A DNA stretch of 64,000 nucleotides from Natrinema sp. SYSU A 869 (GTDB lineage Archaea; Halobacteriota; Halobacteria; Halobacteriales; Natrialbaceae). Positions 7,857 through 17,526 of this stretch are shown one piece after another. Position 1 is the first letter of the stretch. The number at the start of each line of letters is the position of its first letter. A program made the position numbers and the translations under genes. Location of the stretch: contig NZ_CP082249.1 of NCBI RefSeq assembly GCF_019879105.1, positions 2,728,001 to 2,792,000 of the forward strand, given 5' to 3'. The notes under the pieces are model-generated. The model was not told the DNA's origin, made no database searches, and saw only the letters and a program-made list of their open reading frames with translations.

Positions 7857-9431
7857 TCAGTAGCCGTCCAGGTCGTACAGGTCGCCGTACTTCGACTCGA
7901 CGTACTCAAGGAAGTAGTCCGCGGTCAGCCCCTCACCGGTCGCGTTCTCGATCAGGTCGGGCGTGACGTAGCGCTTGCCGTGCTGGTGAATATTCTCGCG
8001 GAGCCAGCCGTTGAGTTCATCGAACTCTCCCTCGCGAATCTGATCGTCGAATTCGCCGAGATCGGCGTCCGCCGCGGTGTACAACTGCGCTGCGAGTACC
8101 GAGCCCAACGAGTACGTCGAGAAGTAGCCGAAGTCTCCGTGGGACCAGTGAATGTCCTGCAGGCAGCCCTCAGCATCCGTTTCGGGACGCACGCCCAGGT
8201 ACTCCTCGTACTTGTCGTTCCAGACCTCGGGCACCTCGGAAACCTCGAGGTCGCCCCGGATCAGATCGCGTTCGATCTCGAATCGGATGACGATGTGGAG
8301 GTGGTAGGTGAGTTCGTCCGCCTCGACGCGGATGAGATTGTCGTCGTAGACCTGGTTGGCAGACTCGTAGGCCTCGTCGGGCGTAACGTCCTCGAGTTCG
8401 GGAAAGCGCTCGCGGGCGATCGGCAGGAAGTGCTCCCAGAAGGGCCGGGATCGGCCGACGTGGTTTTCCCAGAGGCGAGACTGAGACTCATGGACCGAGA
8501 GATCGCGGGCCTCGCCGAGCGGCGTGCCGTACCCCTCGTCCGGGAGTCCGAGGGTGTAGTTCGCGTGACCGAACTCGTGGATCGTGGAGGTGATCGACCC
8601 CAGAAGGTCATCCTCCTCGAAGCGGGTGGTCACGCGGGCGTCGAACTGCGTCCCCGAAGAGAACGGGTGCGGCGCGGTATCGAGGCGGCCTCGATCCCAG
8701 TCGTAGCCAAGTGAGTCGAGCACATCGCGCGCGAGGGCCTCCTGATCGTCATCGTCGAACTGACCTGCGAAGGCGTCCGTTGTGAGCTCGGCGTCACTGT
8801 CGTCGATCGCGTCGATCAGAGGGACGAGGTTCTCACGTAGCCGCTCGAGGACTCGTTCCGCGGTCTCGAGGTCGATGTAGGGCTCGTAGTCCGCGAAGAG
8901 AACGGCGTATGGGTCGGCGTCGGGATCGATGTGGTTCGCGTACTCTCGCTTGAGGTCGACCAGTTTCTCGAGGGTCGGCGCGAAGTGGTCGAAGTCGTCC
9001 TCCGCTCTGGCCTGCTTCCACTTCGGATGGGCGTTTGACGCCGTCGCCGAAATTTCCTCGACGAGGTCCTGCGGGACGCTCGTCTCGCGGTCGTACTGGC
9101 GGCGGGTTTCGCGGACGACGGCGGTTTCTTCCTCGTCGAGATCGGTGCTCGCGGTTTCACCGTCTTCTCGAGACGACGCAGTCGTCTCGCCTTCAAGGTC
9201 CGCGAGCAGCTCGCCGGTCTCGTCGGCAGTCAGAAGTTCGTGACTGATCGAGGACAGCGTCGAGAGTTGCTGGGCGCGGGCCGGGGTGCCCTCGTCGGGC
9301 ATCACGACCTCCTGATCCCACTGCAGGATGCCGGCAGCGTTCCCGACGTTCGAGATGCGCCGCACTCGCTCTTCGAACTGATCGTACGTGTCGGCCTCGC
9401 TCGCGTCGCTCTGGGCCTGATCGGTCGCCAT
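7857..9431 (-). CDS. Carboxypeptidase M32 (Taq carboxypeptidase family)
   Basis: 524 residues. The zinc site HEFGH is at 285-289, followed by E-S-Q-S-R-L-W-E-N, the conserved third-ligand region of M32 enzymes, and H-I-V-I-R-F-E-I-E-R. Releases C-terminal residues from peptides; cytoplasmic, and a plausible partner of the PepF and M28 peptidases nearby. About residues 80-96 carry an insertion (E-T-T-A-S-S-R-E-D-G-E-T-A-S-T) produced by the palindromic element at 9151-9189, in a helical region expected to lie on the surface. Family members are usually near 500 residues, so the insertion accounts for the excess. Confidence 0.93.
   Translation of the reverse strand: MATDQAQSDASEADTYDQFEERVRRISNVGNAAGILQWDQEVVMPDEGTPARAQQLSTLSSISHELLTADETGELLADLEGETTASSREDGETASTDLDEEETAVVRETRRQYDRETSVPQDLVEEISATASNAHPKWKQARAEDDFDHFAPTLEKLVDLKREYANHIDPDADPYAVLFADYEPYIDLETAERVLERLRENLVPLIDAIDDSDAELTTDAFAGQFDDDDQEALARDVLDSLGYDWDRGRLDTAPHPFSSGTQFDARVTTRFEEDDLLGSITSTIHEFGHANYTLGLPDEGYGTPLGEARDLSVHESQSRLWENHVGRSRPFWEHFLPIARERFPELEDVTPDEAYESANQVYDDNLIRVEADELTYHLHIVIRFEIERDLIRGDLEVSEVPEVWNDKYEEYLGVRPETDAEGCLQDIHWSHGDFGYFSTYSLGSVLAAQLYTAADADLGEFDDQIREGEFDELNGWLRENIHQHGKRYVTPDLIENATGEGLTADYFLEYVESKYGDLYDLDGY
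9151..9189 (-). repeat. In-gene palindromic element, copy 4 (in M32 carboxypeptidase)
   Basis: A perfect 9-bp stem (9169-9177 with 9181-9189) with loop GCA. On the minus strand the hairpin is followed by GAAGACGGTGAAACCGC, which matches the end of copy 2 (GAGGACGGTGAAACCGCC) in an unrelated gene. The middle section of copies 1 and 2 is missing here. The frame is preserved. Confidence 0.6.
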
Positions 9432-9639
9432 AGACGTACCGTTCGCTCGGAAGCAGTATCAACGTCGGGGTTCCGGGCATCTCGAGACTGACCGGTTGGA
9501 TGTCGGCTACTGTGACTATCAATACCCGGTATTAAAGGCACCGTGAGCGACCGTACTGCCCCAATCACGAGCCGATGAGAGTGAGATAGAACTTGCAAGC
9601 ACCGGACTGTTCCGCCGATCTGACGTAAGTCGGATCGCT

Positions 9640-10008
9640 ATGGCCCTCGCATCACCAATTGCGTCAGCCGTCGTGTTCGTCGTGAGCCTACTGATCGGTG
9701 CCCTCGGTATCTACGCGGGCGCTCGAGTCATCGTCGGCCGCGGAGACTACGATCATGCCATCGTCACCGCGCTGATCGGAGCGATCGTCTGGGCGATCGT
9801 CGGCTTCGTCGTTGGCTGGATTCCACTCGTTGGACCCCTGCTGGCCCTGATCGCGTACGTCGGGGTCATCAATTGGCGGTATCCCGGCGACTGGACCGCC
9901 GCGGCGATGATCGGACTCGTCGCGTGGGTCACCGTCCTGATCGCGCTGTACGTCCTTGCGGTGCTCGGCATCACCGGCTTCGAGGCGGTCGGCGTTCCGG
10001 GCGTCTGA
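9640..10008 (+). CDS. Small multi-pass membrane protein, unknown function
   Basis: 122 residues with four hydrophobic stretches (about 7-28, 43-60, 63-77, 86-112). Segments such as G-A-I-V-W-A-I-V-G-F-V-V-G-W-I-P-L-V-G-P-L and the final V-L-G-I-T-G-F-E-A-V are glycine-rich, typical of haloarchaeal orphan membrane proteins. No motif pointing to a function. Start ATG at 9640. The nearest neighbours are on the opposite strand, so it is monocistronic. Confidence 0.75.
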   Translation: MALASPIASAVVFVVSLLIGALGIYAGARVIVGRGDYDHAIVTALIGAIVWAIVGFVVGWIPLVGPLLALIAYVGVINWRYPGDWTAAAMIGLVAWVTVLIALYVLAVLGITGFEAVGVPGV

Positions 10009-10368
10009 GGATCGAATGCCGAAGGCCGGGCGGACACGACAGGCTTGCGCGCCGACAGTCCGCTTCCGTGACCGGCAGGTCGCACACGCTTCAGTGATGG
10101 ACGGGTCGCAGTTACCGTCCAGAGTGCTCAGCGAAACGTCGGCCGGCCTCCCTGATCATCACTGCGACCGTGACGAGTATCGCGACGAAAAACAGCGGCA
10201 CCAGCGTCTCACCCGAAACTAGTTCCGTCAGAGGGGGTACTCTGAACGGCAAAAAGCATGAGGAGGATGTCCTTCTGTCGGTCCTATTGGTTCGATATAC
10301 ACGACGTTACATGGCGGAATAAATATGTGTTATGTAGTAACTCGCATCGACGGCCCGTCAGTCAGCTC
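10009..10368. other. Intergenic region between convergent genes
   Basis: 360 bp between the membrane protein and the convergent M20 gene. I see no conserved gene. On the minus strand, about 10124-10250, there is one open stretch reading L-T-E-L-V-S-G-E-T-L-V-P-L-F-F-V-A-I-L-V-T-V and ending A-E-H-S-G-R-stop, which has the look of a single-helix micro-membrane protein; no ATG precedes it (a TTG is the best start), so I do not call it as a gene. Around 10296-10345 the DNA turns A+T-rich. Confidence 0.4.
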
Positions 10369-11513
10369 TCACCGCGCCGTCGGCCACCGCTCCGCGACCC
10401 GCCGATAGGTCTCGAGACAGCGCTCGAGGACGGCAATCGAGACGCTCTCGTCGTCGGTGTGAGCCTCGCCGGGTTCGGACGGGCCGAAGATCACACACTC
10501 CGTGCCCGCCTGTGAGAGCCAGCCCGCGTCCGTCGCGTGGGGTTTCGTTACGAGTTCGGGCTCGCTCGCTTGGGAACCGTCAGCGGCCTCGAGAACCGTC
10601 TCGGCGAACGCCTCGTCCGCACAGCGCATCGGCGGCAGGTCCTGGTCAACCGTCCACTCGACTCCCTCGAGGTCTGCGACTCGCTCGAGAGCGGCGCGTT
10701 TGCCTGGCACCGTCCGCTCGTCGACCGTGAACGCACAGCGAGCGGGGACGACGTTCATCGCCGAGCCGCCCTCGATCTCGGTGACCGTAAGCCGACCCTC
10801 GAGCGTCTCACCCGCTACGTCGATCGACGGGGGCTCGAGGTCGCGCACGCGGTCAACGGCGGCGGTAGCGCGGTAGATGGCGTTCTCGCCGGCATCGGCC
10901 TCACTGGCGTGTGCAGCGGTCCCGCGGGCGGTGATCGTGCTCCCGCGGCGACCCTTGTGGGCGACGGCGACGTCGGTGACGTCCGGGCCCGAGTAGTTCG
11001 TCGATCCCTCGCCGACGACGGCATAGTCCGGCGCGAATCCCTCGTCGATCGCGTACTGTGCGCCGACCCCGCCCACTTCTTCGCCGACGAAACTCGCAAA
11101 GACGAGTTCCCCGCGGGATCGGCATCGCCGGATGACGTTCGGCCGCTCGAGGGACTCCGTCCCTCGCTGTCACGAAACGCGAGCAGGGCCGCCGCGAGCG
11201 CGCCTTTCATGTCCGCCGTCCCACGGCCGTAGAGGCGGCCATCCCGCTCGTCGACGACGTACCTGCTCCCGTCATCGTTCTCGTCCGCGTTCGCGACCTG
11301 CGAGTCGGCCGGCTCGACAACATCGTGATGTCCGACCAGCGCAAGCGTCTCAGTTCCGTCTCCCTTCCGGGCGATCACGTTGCCGGCGTCGTCTCGAGTC
11401 ACGTCGGCATCGGTCTCGCGGCGCAGCCACGACTCGAGGAAGTCGCCGGCCGCAGTCTCGTCTTCATGGCTCGGAATCATGGCGAGTTCGCGCGTCAGGT
11501 CGACGACGGACAT
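10369..11513 (-). CDS. M20 family peptidase/deacylase (ArgE/DapE type), frame broken at 11109-11112
   Basis: Two overlapping frames together make one M20 enzyme. The upstream part (from ATG 11513) carries the metal-ligand H-H-D-V-V-E-P and Y-G-R-G-T-A-D-M-K-G; the downstream part carries F-V-G-E-E-V-G-G-V-G-A, V-G-E-G-S-T-N and the closing E-A-H-T-D-D-E. The switch occurs at C4 on the plus strand (G4 in coding sense): with five G the reading is D-A-D-P-A-G-E-L-V-F-A-S-F-V-G-E-E, giving 381 residues, the normal size. The enzyme would hydrolyse an amide with two zinc or cobalt ions; ArgE, DapE or a carboxypeptidase role cannot be separated by eye. Either a sequence error or a recent pseudogene. 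It also contains palindromic element copy 3. Confidence 0.85.
11148..11166 (-). repeat. In-gene palindromic element, copy 3 (in M20 peptidase)
   Basis: A perfect 8-bp stem (11148-11155 with 11159-11166) and a 3-base loop, the same geometry as copies 1 and 2. On the minus strand the hairpin runs straight into CGAGCGG. It lies inside a Ser/Gly/Arg-rich insertion of the M20 enzyme, between the Y-G-R-G-T-A-D-M-K-G and F-V-G-E-E motifs. Confidence 0.5.
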
Positions 11514-11641
11514 GGCGGCGGGTTCGTGGGGCAGCGTGTTGATCCCATCGGACGGGTTTCGTCGGACCGTTTCCTGGCTGACGCCGATCCGTCGCAAGTA
11601 ACTCTGCCGAGAGACAGCAACACGCGCCGTTGCGAGGACAC

Positions 11642-11650
11642 GCTTAAAGG
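11642..11650 (+). promoter_or_regulatory. TATA-like box of the PIN-ATPase gene
   Basis: GCTTAAAGG ends 23 bases before the ATG at 11673, the spacing expected for a leaderless archaeal transcript. Confidence 0.4.
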
Positions 11651-11672
11651 CGTCGGGGTACCTAGGTTTCAT

Positions 11673-13559
11673 ATGAACGTCGTGCCGGATACGAGCGTGG
11701 TTATCGACGGCCGCGTCTCGGCGACTATCGAAGACGGGCAGTTCGAGGGAGCGACGATCTGCGTGCCCGAAGCAGTCGTCGCAGAACTCGAGGCGCAGGC
11801 CAACGACGGGATCGACGGCGGCTGGGACGGCTTAGAAGAGCTCCAGCGGCTGGCCGACCTCGCCGACGATGGGGTCATCGAACTCCGGTACGTCGGCGAG
11901 CGGCCCAGCGCGATCGAGCGAGGCCACGCCTCGGAAGGCGAGATCGACGCTCTGATTCGCGATCTCGCGGAGGAGCTCGACGCGACATTCGTCACCAGCG
12001 ATATCGTCCAGTCCGAGGTCGCTCAGGCGAAAGGGCTCGACGTCGAGCACGTCTCCCCCGAAATACGAAAGGTCGGGACGCTGGCCGTCGAGGAGTTCTT
12101 CGACGAGCAGACGATGAGCGTCCACCTCAAGACCGACGCCGTCCCGAAGGCCAAACGCGGCGAACTTGGCGCGATGCACTACGAGGCGATCGCCGACGAG
12201 CCACTCGACGAAGCGACGATGGACGAGTACGCCCGCGAGGTCGTCGACGGCGCGAAGGAGGCCCCCGACGGCTTTATCGAGCTCTCCGAGCCGGGCATGA
12301 AGATCGTCCAATTCCGGGACTACCGGATCGCCATCGGCCGCCCGCCCTTCTCCGACGGCATCGAGATCACCGCCGTCCGGCCGATCGCCCAGACCGACAT
12401 TGAGGACTACGAGCACGCCGACGAACTGAAAGAGCGGCTGCTCGAGCGCCAGCGCGGCGTCCTGATCTCGGGAGCTCCGGGAGCCGGGAAGTCGACGTTC
12501 GCACAGGCGGTCGCCCGCTACATTTCGGACCACGACTACTCGGTCAAGACCATGGAGAAACCGCGGGACCTGCAGGTCGGCCCGGACATCACCCAGTACA
12601 CGGAACTGGGCGGTGAGATGGCGAAGACGGCCGACGCCCTGCTGATGGTCCGACCGGACTACACCATCTACGACGAGGTCCGCAAGACCAACGACTTCGA
12701 GGTCTTCGCGGACATGCGGTTGGCCGGTGTGGGCATGATCGGCGTCGTCCACGCGACGCGCCCGATTGACGCCCTCCAGCGGCTCGTCGGACGGGTCGAA
12801 CTCGGGATGATCCCCCAGGTCGTCGACACCGTCGTCTACATCGAGGCCGGCGAGGTCGAGACGGTCTACAACGTCAAGACCGAAGTCAAGGTTCCCGCCG
12901 GTCTCACCGAGGAGGACCTCGCTCGCCCGGTCATCCAGGTCACGGATTTCCAGACCGGCGAGCCCGAGTACGAGATCTACACCTTCAACCGACAGGTCGT
13001 CACCGTCCCGCTGGACGACGAAGAGGGCGGTCCTGCAAACGAGTCCGGCGTCGATCGCATCGCCAAACAGGAGATCGAACGGGAGATCCGCTCGATCGCC
13101 CAGGGCTACGTCGATGTCGAACTCAAGAGCCAGGACAAGGCCATCGTCTTCGTCGAGGAAGACGACATCTCGAGCGTCATCGGCAAGGGCGGCGGGCGCA
13201 TCACCGACGTCGAGAATCGTCTGGGGATCGACATCGACGTCCGAACCCACGACGAGAACCCCAACTACGGTGCGGGGAGCGGTGGCGGCGGTGCCAGCGC
13301 GAACGGCAGCGGCAGTAGCGGCGGTAGTGGCGCGCAGGCAGGCCAGATGGTCAAACCGGAAATCACCTCGAGACACATCGTTATCCCCGTCGACGGCAGC
13401 CACGGCGAGACCGTTGAGGTGCGAGCCGGCAGCGAGTACCTCTTCACCGCGACGGTGAGCCGCGGTGGTGAAATTCAGGTGTCGCGAGGCAGTGCGATCG
13501 CGGAGGAACTCGAGCAGGCAATCGACCGGAAAGATCCGGTAACGATCGTGCCGTCGTAA
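11673..13559 (+). CDS. PIN domain - PilT/VirB11-like ATPase - KH domain protein
   Basis: 628 residues from ATG 11673. An N-terminal PIN nuclease-like domain (V-P-D-T-S-V-V-I-D-G-R, V-P-E-A-V-V-A-E-L-E, D-A-T-F-V-T-S-D) has the spaced acidic residues of the PIN active site. A secretion-type ATPase core follows with Walker A GAPGAGKS at 267-274 and a D-E-V-R-K-T box. Near the end is a KH-type motif V-I-G-K-G-G-G-R-I (502-510), interrupted by a Gly/Ser-rich linker, then a short TRAM-like C-terminal strand region. Such fusions are conserved in archaea and presumed to act on RNA, but the substrate is not known. Stands alone, divergent from the M20 gene (159 bp). Confidence 0.9.
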   Translation: MNVVPDTSVVIDGRVSATIEDGQFEGATICVPEAVVAELEAQANDGIDGGWDGLEELQRLADLADDGVIELRYVGERPSAIERGHASEGEIDALIRDLAEELDATFVTSDIVQSEVAQAKGLDVEHVSPEIRKVGTLAVEEFFDEQTMSVHLKTDAVPKAKRGELGAMHYEAIADEPLDEATMDEYAREVVDGAKEAPDGFIELSEPGMKIVQFRDYRIAIGRPPFSDGIEITAVRPIAQTDIEDYEHADELKERLLERQRGVLISGAPGAGKSTFAQAVARYISDHDYSVKTMEKPRDLQVGPDITQYTELGGEMAKTADALLMVRPDYTIYDEVRKTNDFEVFADMRLAGVGMIGVVHATRPIDALQRLVGRVELGMIPQVVDTVVYIEAGEVETVYNVKTEVKVPAGLTEEDLARPVIQVTDFQTGEPEYEIYTFNRQVVTVPLDDEEGGPANESGVDRIAKQEIEREIRSIAQGYVDVELKSQDKAIVFVEEDDISSVIGKGGGRITDVENRLGIDIDVRTHDENPNYGAGSGGGGASANGSGSSGGSGAQAGQMVKPEITSRHIVIPVDGSHGETVEVRAGSEYLFTATVSRGGEIQVSRGSAIAEELEQAIDRKDPVTIVPS

Positions 13560-13593
13560 GATCGGTAACCCGCGAACGAAGTGAGTGAGCAGC

Positions 13594-13598
13594 TTTTT
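13594..13598 (+). terminator. Possible T-run terminator after the PIN-ATPase gene
   Basis: T5 following a purine-rich GAACGAAGTGAGTGAGCAGC tract 35 bp past the stop codon; archaeal termination is driven by oligo-T in the coding strand. No strong hairpin. Confidence 0.3.
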
Positions 13599-13741
13599 GC
13601 AGGGTGTCACGAAGAGCGCGAGATCAGCGGTCTCGCAGAGCAGGCGAACGGGCACGGCGTCCACGTGAGCAGACGAAGCGAGTGACGGTCCACCGAGAGA
13701 AGCCTTCTCGCAGTGTATTCGACGATCATTTGCACAATACC

Positions 13742-13750
13742 TTTACATTT
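13742..13750 (+). promoter_or_regulatory. TATA-like box of the Tat lipoprotein gene
   Basis: TTTACATTT at 20-28 bases before the ATG at 13770, within a 35-bp A+T-rich island that contrasts with the surrounding G+C-rich DNA. Confidence 0.35.
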
Positions 13751-13769
13751 CATGTAATATATTTATATT

Positions 13770-15295
13770 ATGGTGCATTGTCCCCGCCGACGATTTCTGA
13801 CAGCGACTAGTTCCCTCCTTCCGCTTGGAATCGCGGGCTGTCTGACGACTGAGACAGACGAATCAAGTCCCGATGAGAAACGGAACGAGAACGAGGATTC
13901 GTTGCCCTCGGCTCTCGCCGATCCCCTGACACTGCTTCCGGGAAGCATCGGCGACATAGATAGCGTTCACGCGGTAACACCGGGTGTGTTCGACGGCATC
14001 ACAGCGGTACCGACAGACATGGACTATCGGTACTTCGCTCCGGTCGACGATCTCTCGGCCATCGATTGGGTCGTCGAGGTCACGCCGTCTGATGGTCTCC
14101 CGATCCGGGTAGTGACTGGCGATATCACCACGGACTCGTACACGGACGACCAGCATATCCGCGACCGAAATGGCCTATCACTGTACGAACTCGACACCGC
14201 CGGACCCGGTGTTCGGACCGCTGCGTTCACCGACGGGATCATGATACAGAGCGACGATGAACAGGCCATTGAAACGGTTGTCGACGCTGCCGGCAGTGAG
14301 AATTCGGACACTCTACTCGCGACACATCCCGAATTTGAGCAAGGGCTGGCAGGGCTCGACGGGTACGACAGTCGGCAAGTAGAGCCCGCTACGCAAGAAG
14401 TAGCCGAATCGCTCGGTATCGACGCCGATACTGCCGTTACCACCGGCAGGGGGCAGCGACTACCGGACGCTGACCACCTCGAGCGACGTTATTTCGTGCA
14501 GGTGACCGACGAGTCCGTCATCACGACCGACGTCGAAGAACAGTTTGAATCAGTGATCCGACAGAGCGATGCGGTCGAGGGCCGTCCGACCGTCGGCTCT
14601 GATGGGCCAGTGCTCTCCGCTGACATCACCATCGACCTCGCTGACCGCCGACGCGCTCGTGCACACGACAGTCCGACCTTGGGTTCGGAGAGTCGATACG
14701 ATCCCAGTGCGAAACGGCTCGTAATTCCGATCGTTCGCGGCGACGAAACGCCCGTCGACGCACTCACGCTCGAAGTCGACGGCGATCCGTACGATCCGGA
14801 GATTTGGGCTGGCGGCGAGGAAACGATCGAGGAAGGCGACGAAATTTCCGTTCGGAAGGCGGACTATGAGCTGGTAACGGGGATTAGACTCGTCCACGAC
14901 GGGGACACGAACGGGGGTCCTGAATGGACCGTCATGAACGATCTCGCGTTCGAGTACGACTACGACTCGGAGTCGCGATCGCTACGGATAACGTACGCTG
15001 ACGAGTTCCCGTTGGATGGCGCGCACGTGTACGGTGGCGTCTACGTCGATCCAGAGTGGAGGCAACGAGAGCGGATCATCGACGCGGTGGGCTCGAAGCG
15101 AGAATCGGGGCCGGAACCGGATCGGACGGTACAGCCGTGGAGTGGGACGGAGCCACAGCGACGATCGAGAACGTCGACCCGGGCGACACGGTCGTGATTG
15201 GGTGGCGCAGTGTCCAGGAGACGAGTCTCGATGCGTTCTCCGTACCAGAATCGGCCGATGTGACGTCCGATTCGGATCGCTATAGTAGTCACTGA
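13770..15295 (+). CDS. Tat-exported lipoprotein, unknown function, frame broken near 15107
   Basis: The N terminus has a twin-arginine signal (R-R-R-F-L-T-A) and a lipobox G-I-A-G-C with Cys24, so it should be exported folded and lipid-anchored. The mature part is acidic, about 480 residues, without membrane segments or a family I can name. The first frame ends at 15197 in a basic low-complexity tail, while another frame from about 15110 to 15295 encodes the sensible continuation T-A-V-E-W-D-G-A-T-A-T-I-E-N and G-D-T-V-V-I-G-W-R-S. Adding one G to G4 at 15107-15110 joins them into 508 residues. A 2-base excess slightly downstream would work too. Confidence 0.7.
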
Positions 15296-15554
15296 CAGTC
15301 ACTGCATACCTGATCTCATGACAGCTGTATGATCAGTATGTAACTCGTTTCAGTGTCTACCATAGTCGGTGGGCAGGACGACTATTCGCTAACATTCCGA
15401 GTGTACACGCCAGCGAAGAGCAATCGATGAATGGATACCGTGGTACTGGGTGTGTCGATGGACACCAACATAGAACTACTAGTTGTTTAAGGAGTAGCTT
15501 CTTATTCAGTGCGCTCGTTTGCATGAATTGGATAAATGAGTGTGATATCAACAA

Positions 15555-16472
15555 ATGAGTGCTGATGGGGAAACGTTCGTCTATTCGGAAATGGCACATG
15601 CGAACGGCCCGTTTCTGACCGATCGTCGTTCGCTCGAGGCGGTTCGCGAGCGAATTATCGCCGACATTCGGACACAGGTCGACGACGCCGACGCGGACGG
15701 CGTCGTCGTGGCGATGAGCGGCGGCATCGATTCGACGCTGACGACCGCGCTCGCGGTCGACGCCGTCGGTAACGAGAACGTCCTCGGACTGGGACTGCCC
15801 TGTCACAAGACCGATGCGCCCCACGTCAGCGAGGCCCGCACGATCGCCGAGGGCATGGGAATCGGGTTTCAGGAGATCCAGTTGCGGCCGTTACTCGAGG
15901 CCTTCAAGAGAACGATCGCGAGCGAACTCGAGTCGACATCGAACGCGAGCGGCCGGCCCGATGAGCGGACTCACGAAACCGGCAACGCCGTCGCACGACT
16001 GCGGATGGTCACCGCCTACTACGCCGCGAACAGCCAGTCGCGGCTGGTGCTTGGCACCGCAAACCGCTCAGAACGGCTATTGGGGTACTTCACCAAGTAC
16101 GGCGACGGTGCGGCCGACGTCTACCCGATCGGGGAGTGCTATAAGACGGAGGTCCGGGCGCTCGCCACACACATCGGACTCCCGCGTCGCATCGTCAGCA
16201 AGGAGCCGACGGCGGGCTTCTGGGCGACCCAGACCGATGCCGGCGAACTCGGGGCGCGGTACGACGTCATCGATCCGCTGCTGTATCGACTCGTCGAAGA
16301 GGGGCTCCCGCTCGAGGAGGCCATTGTCGACCTGCGGATCGACCGCGAGACGGCCGACGAGATCGCGTCCCTGCACGCTGCCACCGCTCACAAACGAACG
16401 ATTCCACCGACGACGGAAATCCCTGGCCGCGACGATGGCCGGGTTGACGACGGAGCGGACTCTCTCAAGTAG
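15555..16472 (+). CDS. nadE: NAD+ synthase
   Basis: 305 residues from ATG 15555. S-G-G-I-D-S-T at 55-61 is the pyrophosphatase P-loop that binds ATP; L-G-T-A-N-R-S-E-R, G-Y-F-T-K-Y-G-D-G-A-A-D and P-I-G-E-C-Y-K-T-E-V are the deamido-NAD and ammonia-site motifs. K-E-P-T-A-G-F-W follows. No glutaminase domain is attached, so it is the ammonia-using form, adenylating deamido-NAD and amidating it to NAD+ in the cytosol. The C-terminal K-R-T-I-P-P is typical of archaeal NadE. Monocistronic; 259 bp of noncoding, A+T-richer DNA precedes it. Confidence 0.95.
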   Translation: MSADGETFVYSEMAHANGPFLTDRRSLEAVRERIIADIRTQVDDADADGVVVAMSGGIDSTLTTALAVDAVGNENVLGLGLPCHKTDAPHVSEARTIAEGMGIGFQEIQLRPLLEAFKRTIASELESTSNASGRPDERTHETGNAVARLRMVTAYYAANSQSRLVLGTANRSERLLGYFTKYGDGAADVYPIGECYKTEVRALATHIGLPRRIVSKEPTAGFWATQTDAGELGARYDVIDPLLYRLVEEGLPLEEAIVDLRIDRETADEIASLHAATAHKRTIPPTTEIPGRDDGRVDDGADSLK

Positions 16473-16531
16473 CTGGGGCGATTCGCGACCGTTCCCTCGC
16501 GACCACTACCCGCTACTCGAGACAGTGGGTT

Positions 16532-16945
16532 TCACTGATCAGTTTGGACGGAGTACATGTCCGGGTTGCGCCACCAGAACAGTCCCCACGCCAGGAGGAA
16601 CCCGGTGGCCATCGCGAGGATGTCCTGGAGGAACGCGGACAGTCCCAGATCGACGATCACTGCGAGCGTGATCGCCGACCCCAGTGCGGCCCCGGCCACG
16701 ACGAAGAGAACGTCGCCGACGATTCGCGCCCGCGAATGTTCCCAGTAGGACTGTCGTTCCTCGTCGTACCAGATGCCGACGTAGATCAGTACCGGCGACA
16801 TGGTCGTGATGACCGTGATCGATCGATACGCCTCGGGGAAGACGGTCGGCACCAAGACGATCAGATTGAGCAGGTTCGCGATCAGTGCTGCCAGAAATAG
16901 GCCGACCAGCAGCCATCCCCACCGCGGGAGTCGCTCTTTGTTCAT
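16532..16945 (-). CDS. Four-helix membrane protein, unknown function
   Basis: 137 residues from ATG 16945 (a GTG five codons upstream is possible). Four hydrophobic segments, with W-Y-D-E-E-R-Q-S-Y-W-E-H in the cytosolic loop and a closing W-W-R-N-P-D-M-Y. The family is not one I can name. It follows the helix-turn-helix gene on the same strand after 45 bp and may be co-transcribed with it. Confidence 0.7.
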   Translation of the reverse strand: MNKERLPRWGWLLVGLFLAALIANLLNLIVLVPTVFPEAYRSITVITTMSPVLIYVGIWYDEERQSYWEHSRARIVGDVLFVVAGAALGSAITLAVIVDLGLSAFLQDILAMATGFLLAWGLFWWRNPDMYSVQTDQ

Positions 16946-16990
16946 ACCGAATCCGGTCACCGCTGGAAAATAATTCTGCCGCTCTCGCCG

Positions 16991-17287
16991 TTATTCGGCA
17001 CAGCACGCGTCTTTCTTCGGGGACTCCTCGACACCGCCGTTGCCGTCGGCCGCGACCGGATCCTCAAGCCGATAGAGGCTCTGACGGGCGTCCGCAAAGT
17101 AGATATCCTCGTCAACGATCCCGATCTCCTCGAGTCGCTCGAGTGCGTATCGCACCGTTCGGGCCGAGAGCATCGATTCCTCGACGATCTGTTTTTGCGT
17201 CAGCGGCCCGTCGTACTCGAGAACCTTGAAGACGAGTTTCGCGCTCGGTGGCAAGTCTTCGATCTCCTCCCCGTCGGTCTCTGCCAT
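16991..17287 (-). CDS. MarR-like winged helix-turn-helix regulator
   Basis: 98 residues from ATG 17287. The sequence L-P-P-S-A-K-L-V-F-K-V-L-E followed by L-T-Q-K-Q-I-V-E-E-S and S-A-R-T-V-R-Y-A-L-E-R-L-E-E-I-G-I-V is a complete winged-helix DNA-binding domain. The C terminus ends K-D-A-C-C-A-E; the vicinal Cys pair could sense metal or redox state, which is inference. A longer frame upstream is not protein-like. Just downstream on the same strand lies a small membrane protein. Such regulators are abundant in haloarchaea and their targets cannot be read from sequence alone. Confidence 0.82.
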   Translation of the reverse strand: MAETDGEEIEDLPPSAKLVFKVLEYDGPLTQKQIVEESMLSARTVRYALERLEEIGIVDEDIYFADARQSLYRLEDPVAADGNGGVEESPKKDACCAE

Positions 17288-17526
17288 ATTACGATTCGAA
17301 AGGCCCCAGCAGTATAAAAGTTGAGCCTTACCGGAAGGAGAACTGCGATACGTTCCTACATATTGAATCCTGAAAAGTGCCCCATACGGCGGTGAATGGC
17401 GCGATATGCCTGTCGTAGCTGATCGGACGGAACCCGTCAAATACGGCGATACTCAGCTATACGGTCCGCTTCGATCACGAGAGGTTAAAACATACCTGAA
17501 TATCCACCCTGCGGACCGTGTTCCGA

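Noticed and set aside
11832-13664. 610-codon open frame on the minus strand
   Set aside because: Lies antisense to the PIN-ATPase gene, whose motifs are complete; long antisense frames are common in G+C-rich DNA and this one has no motif.
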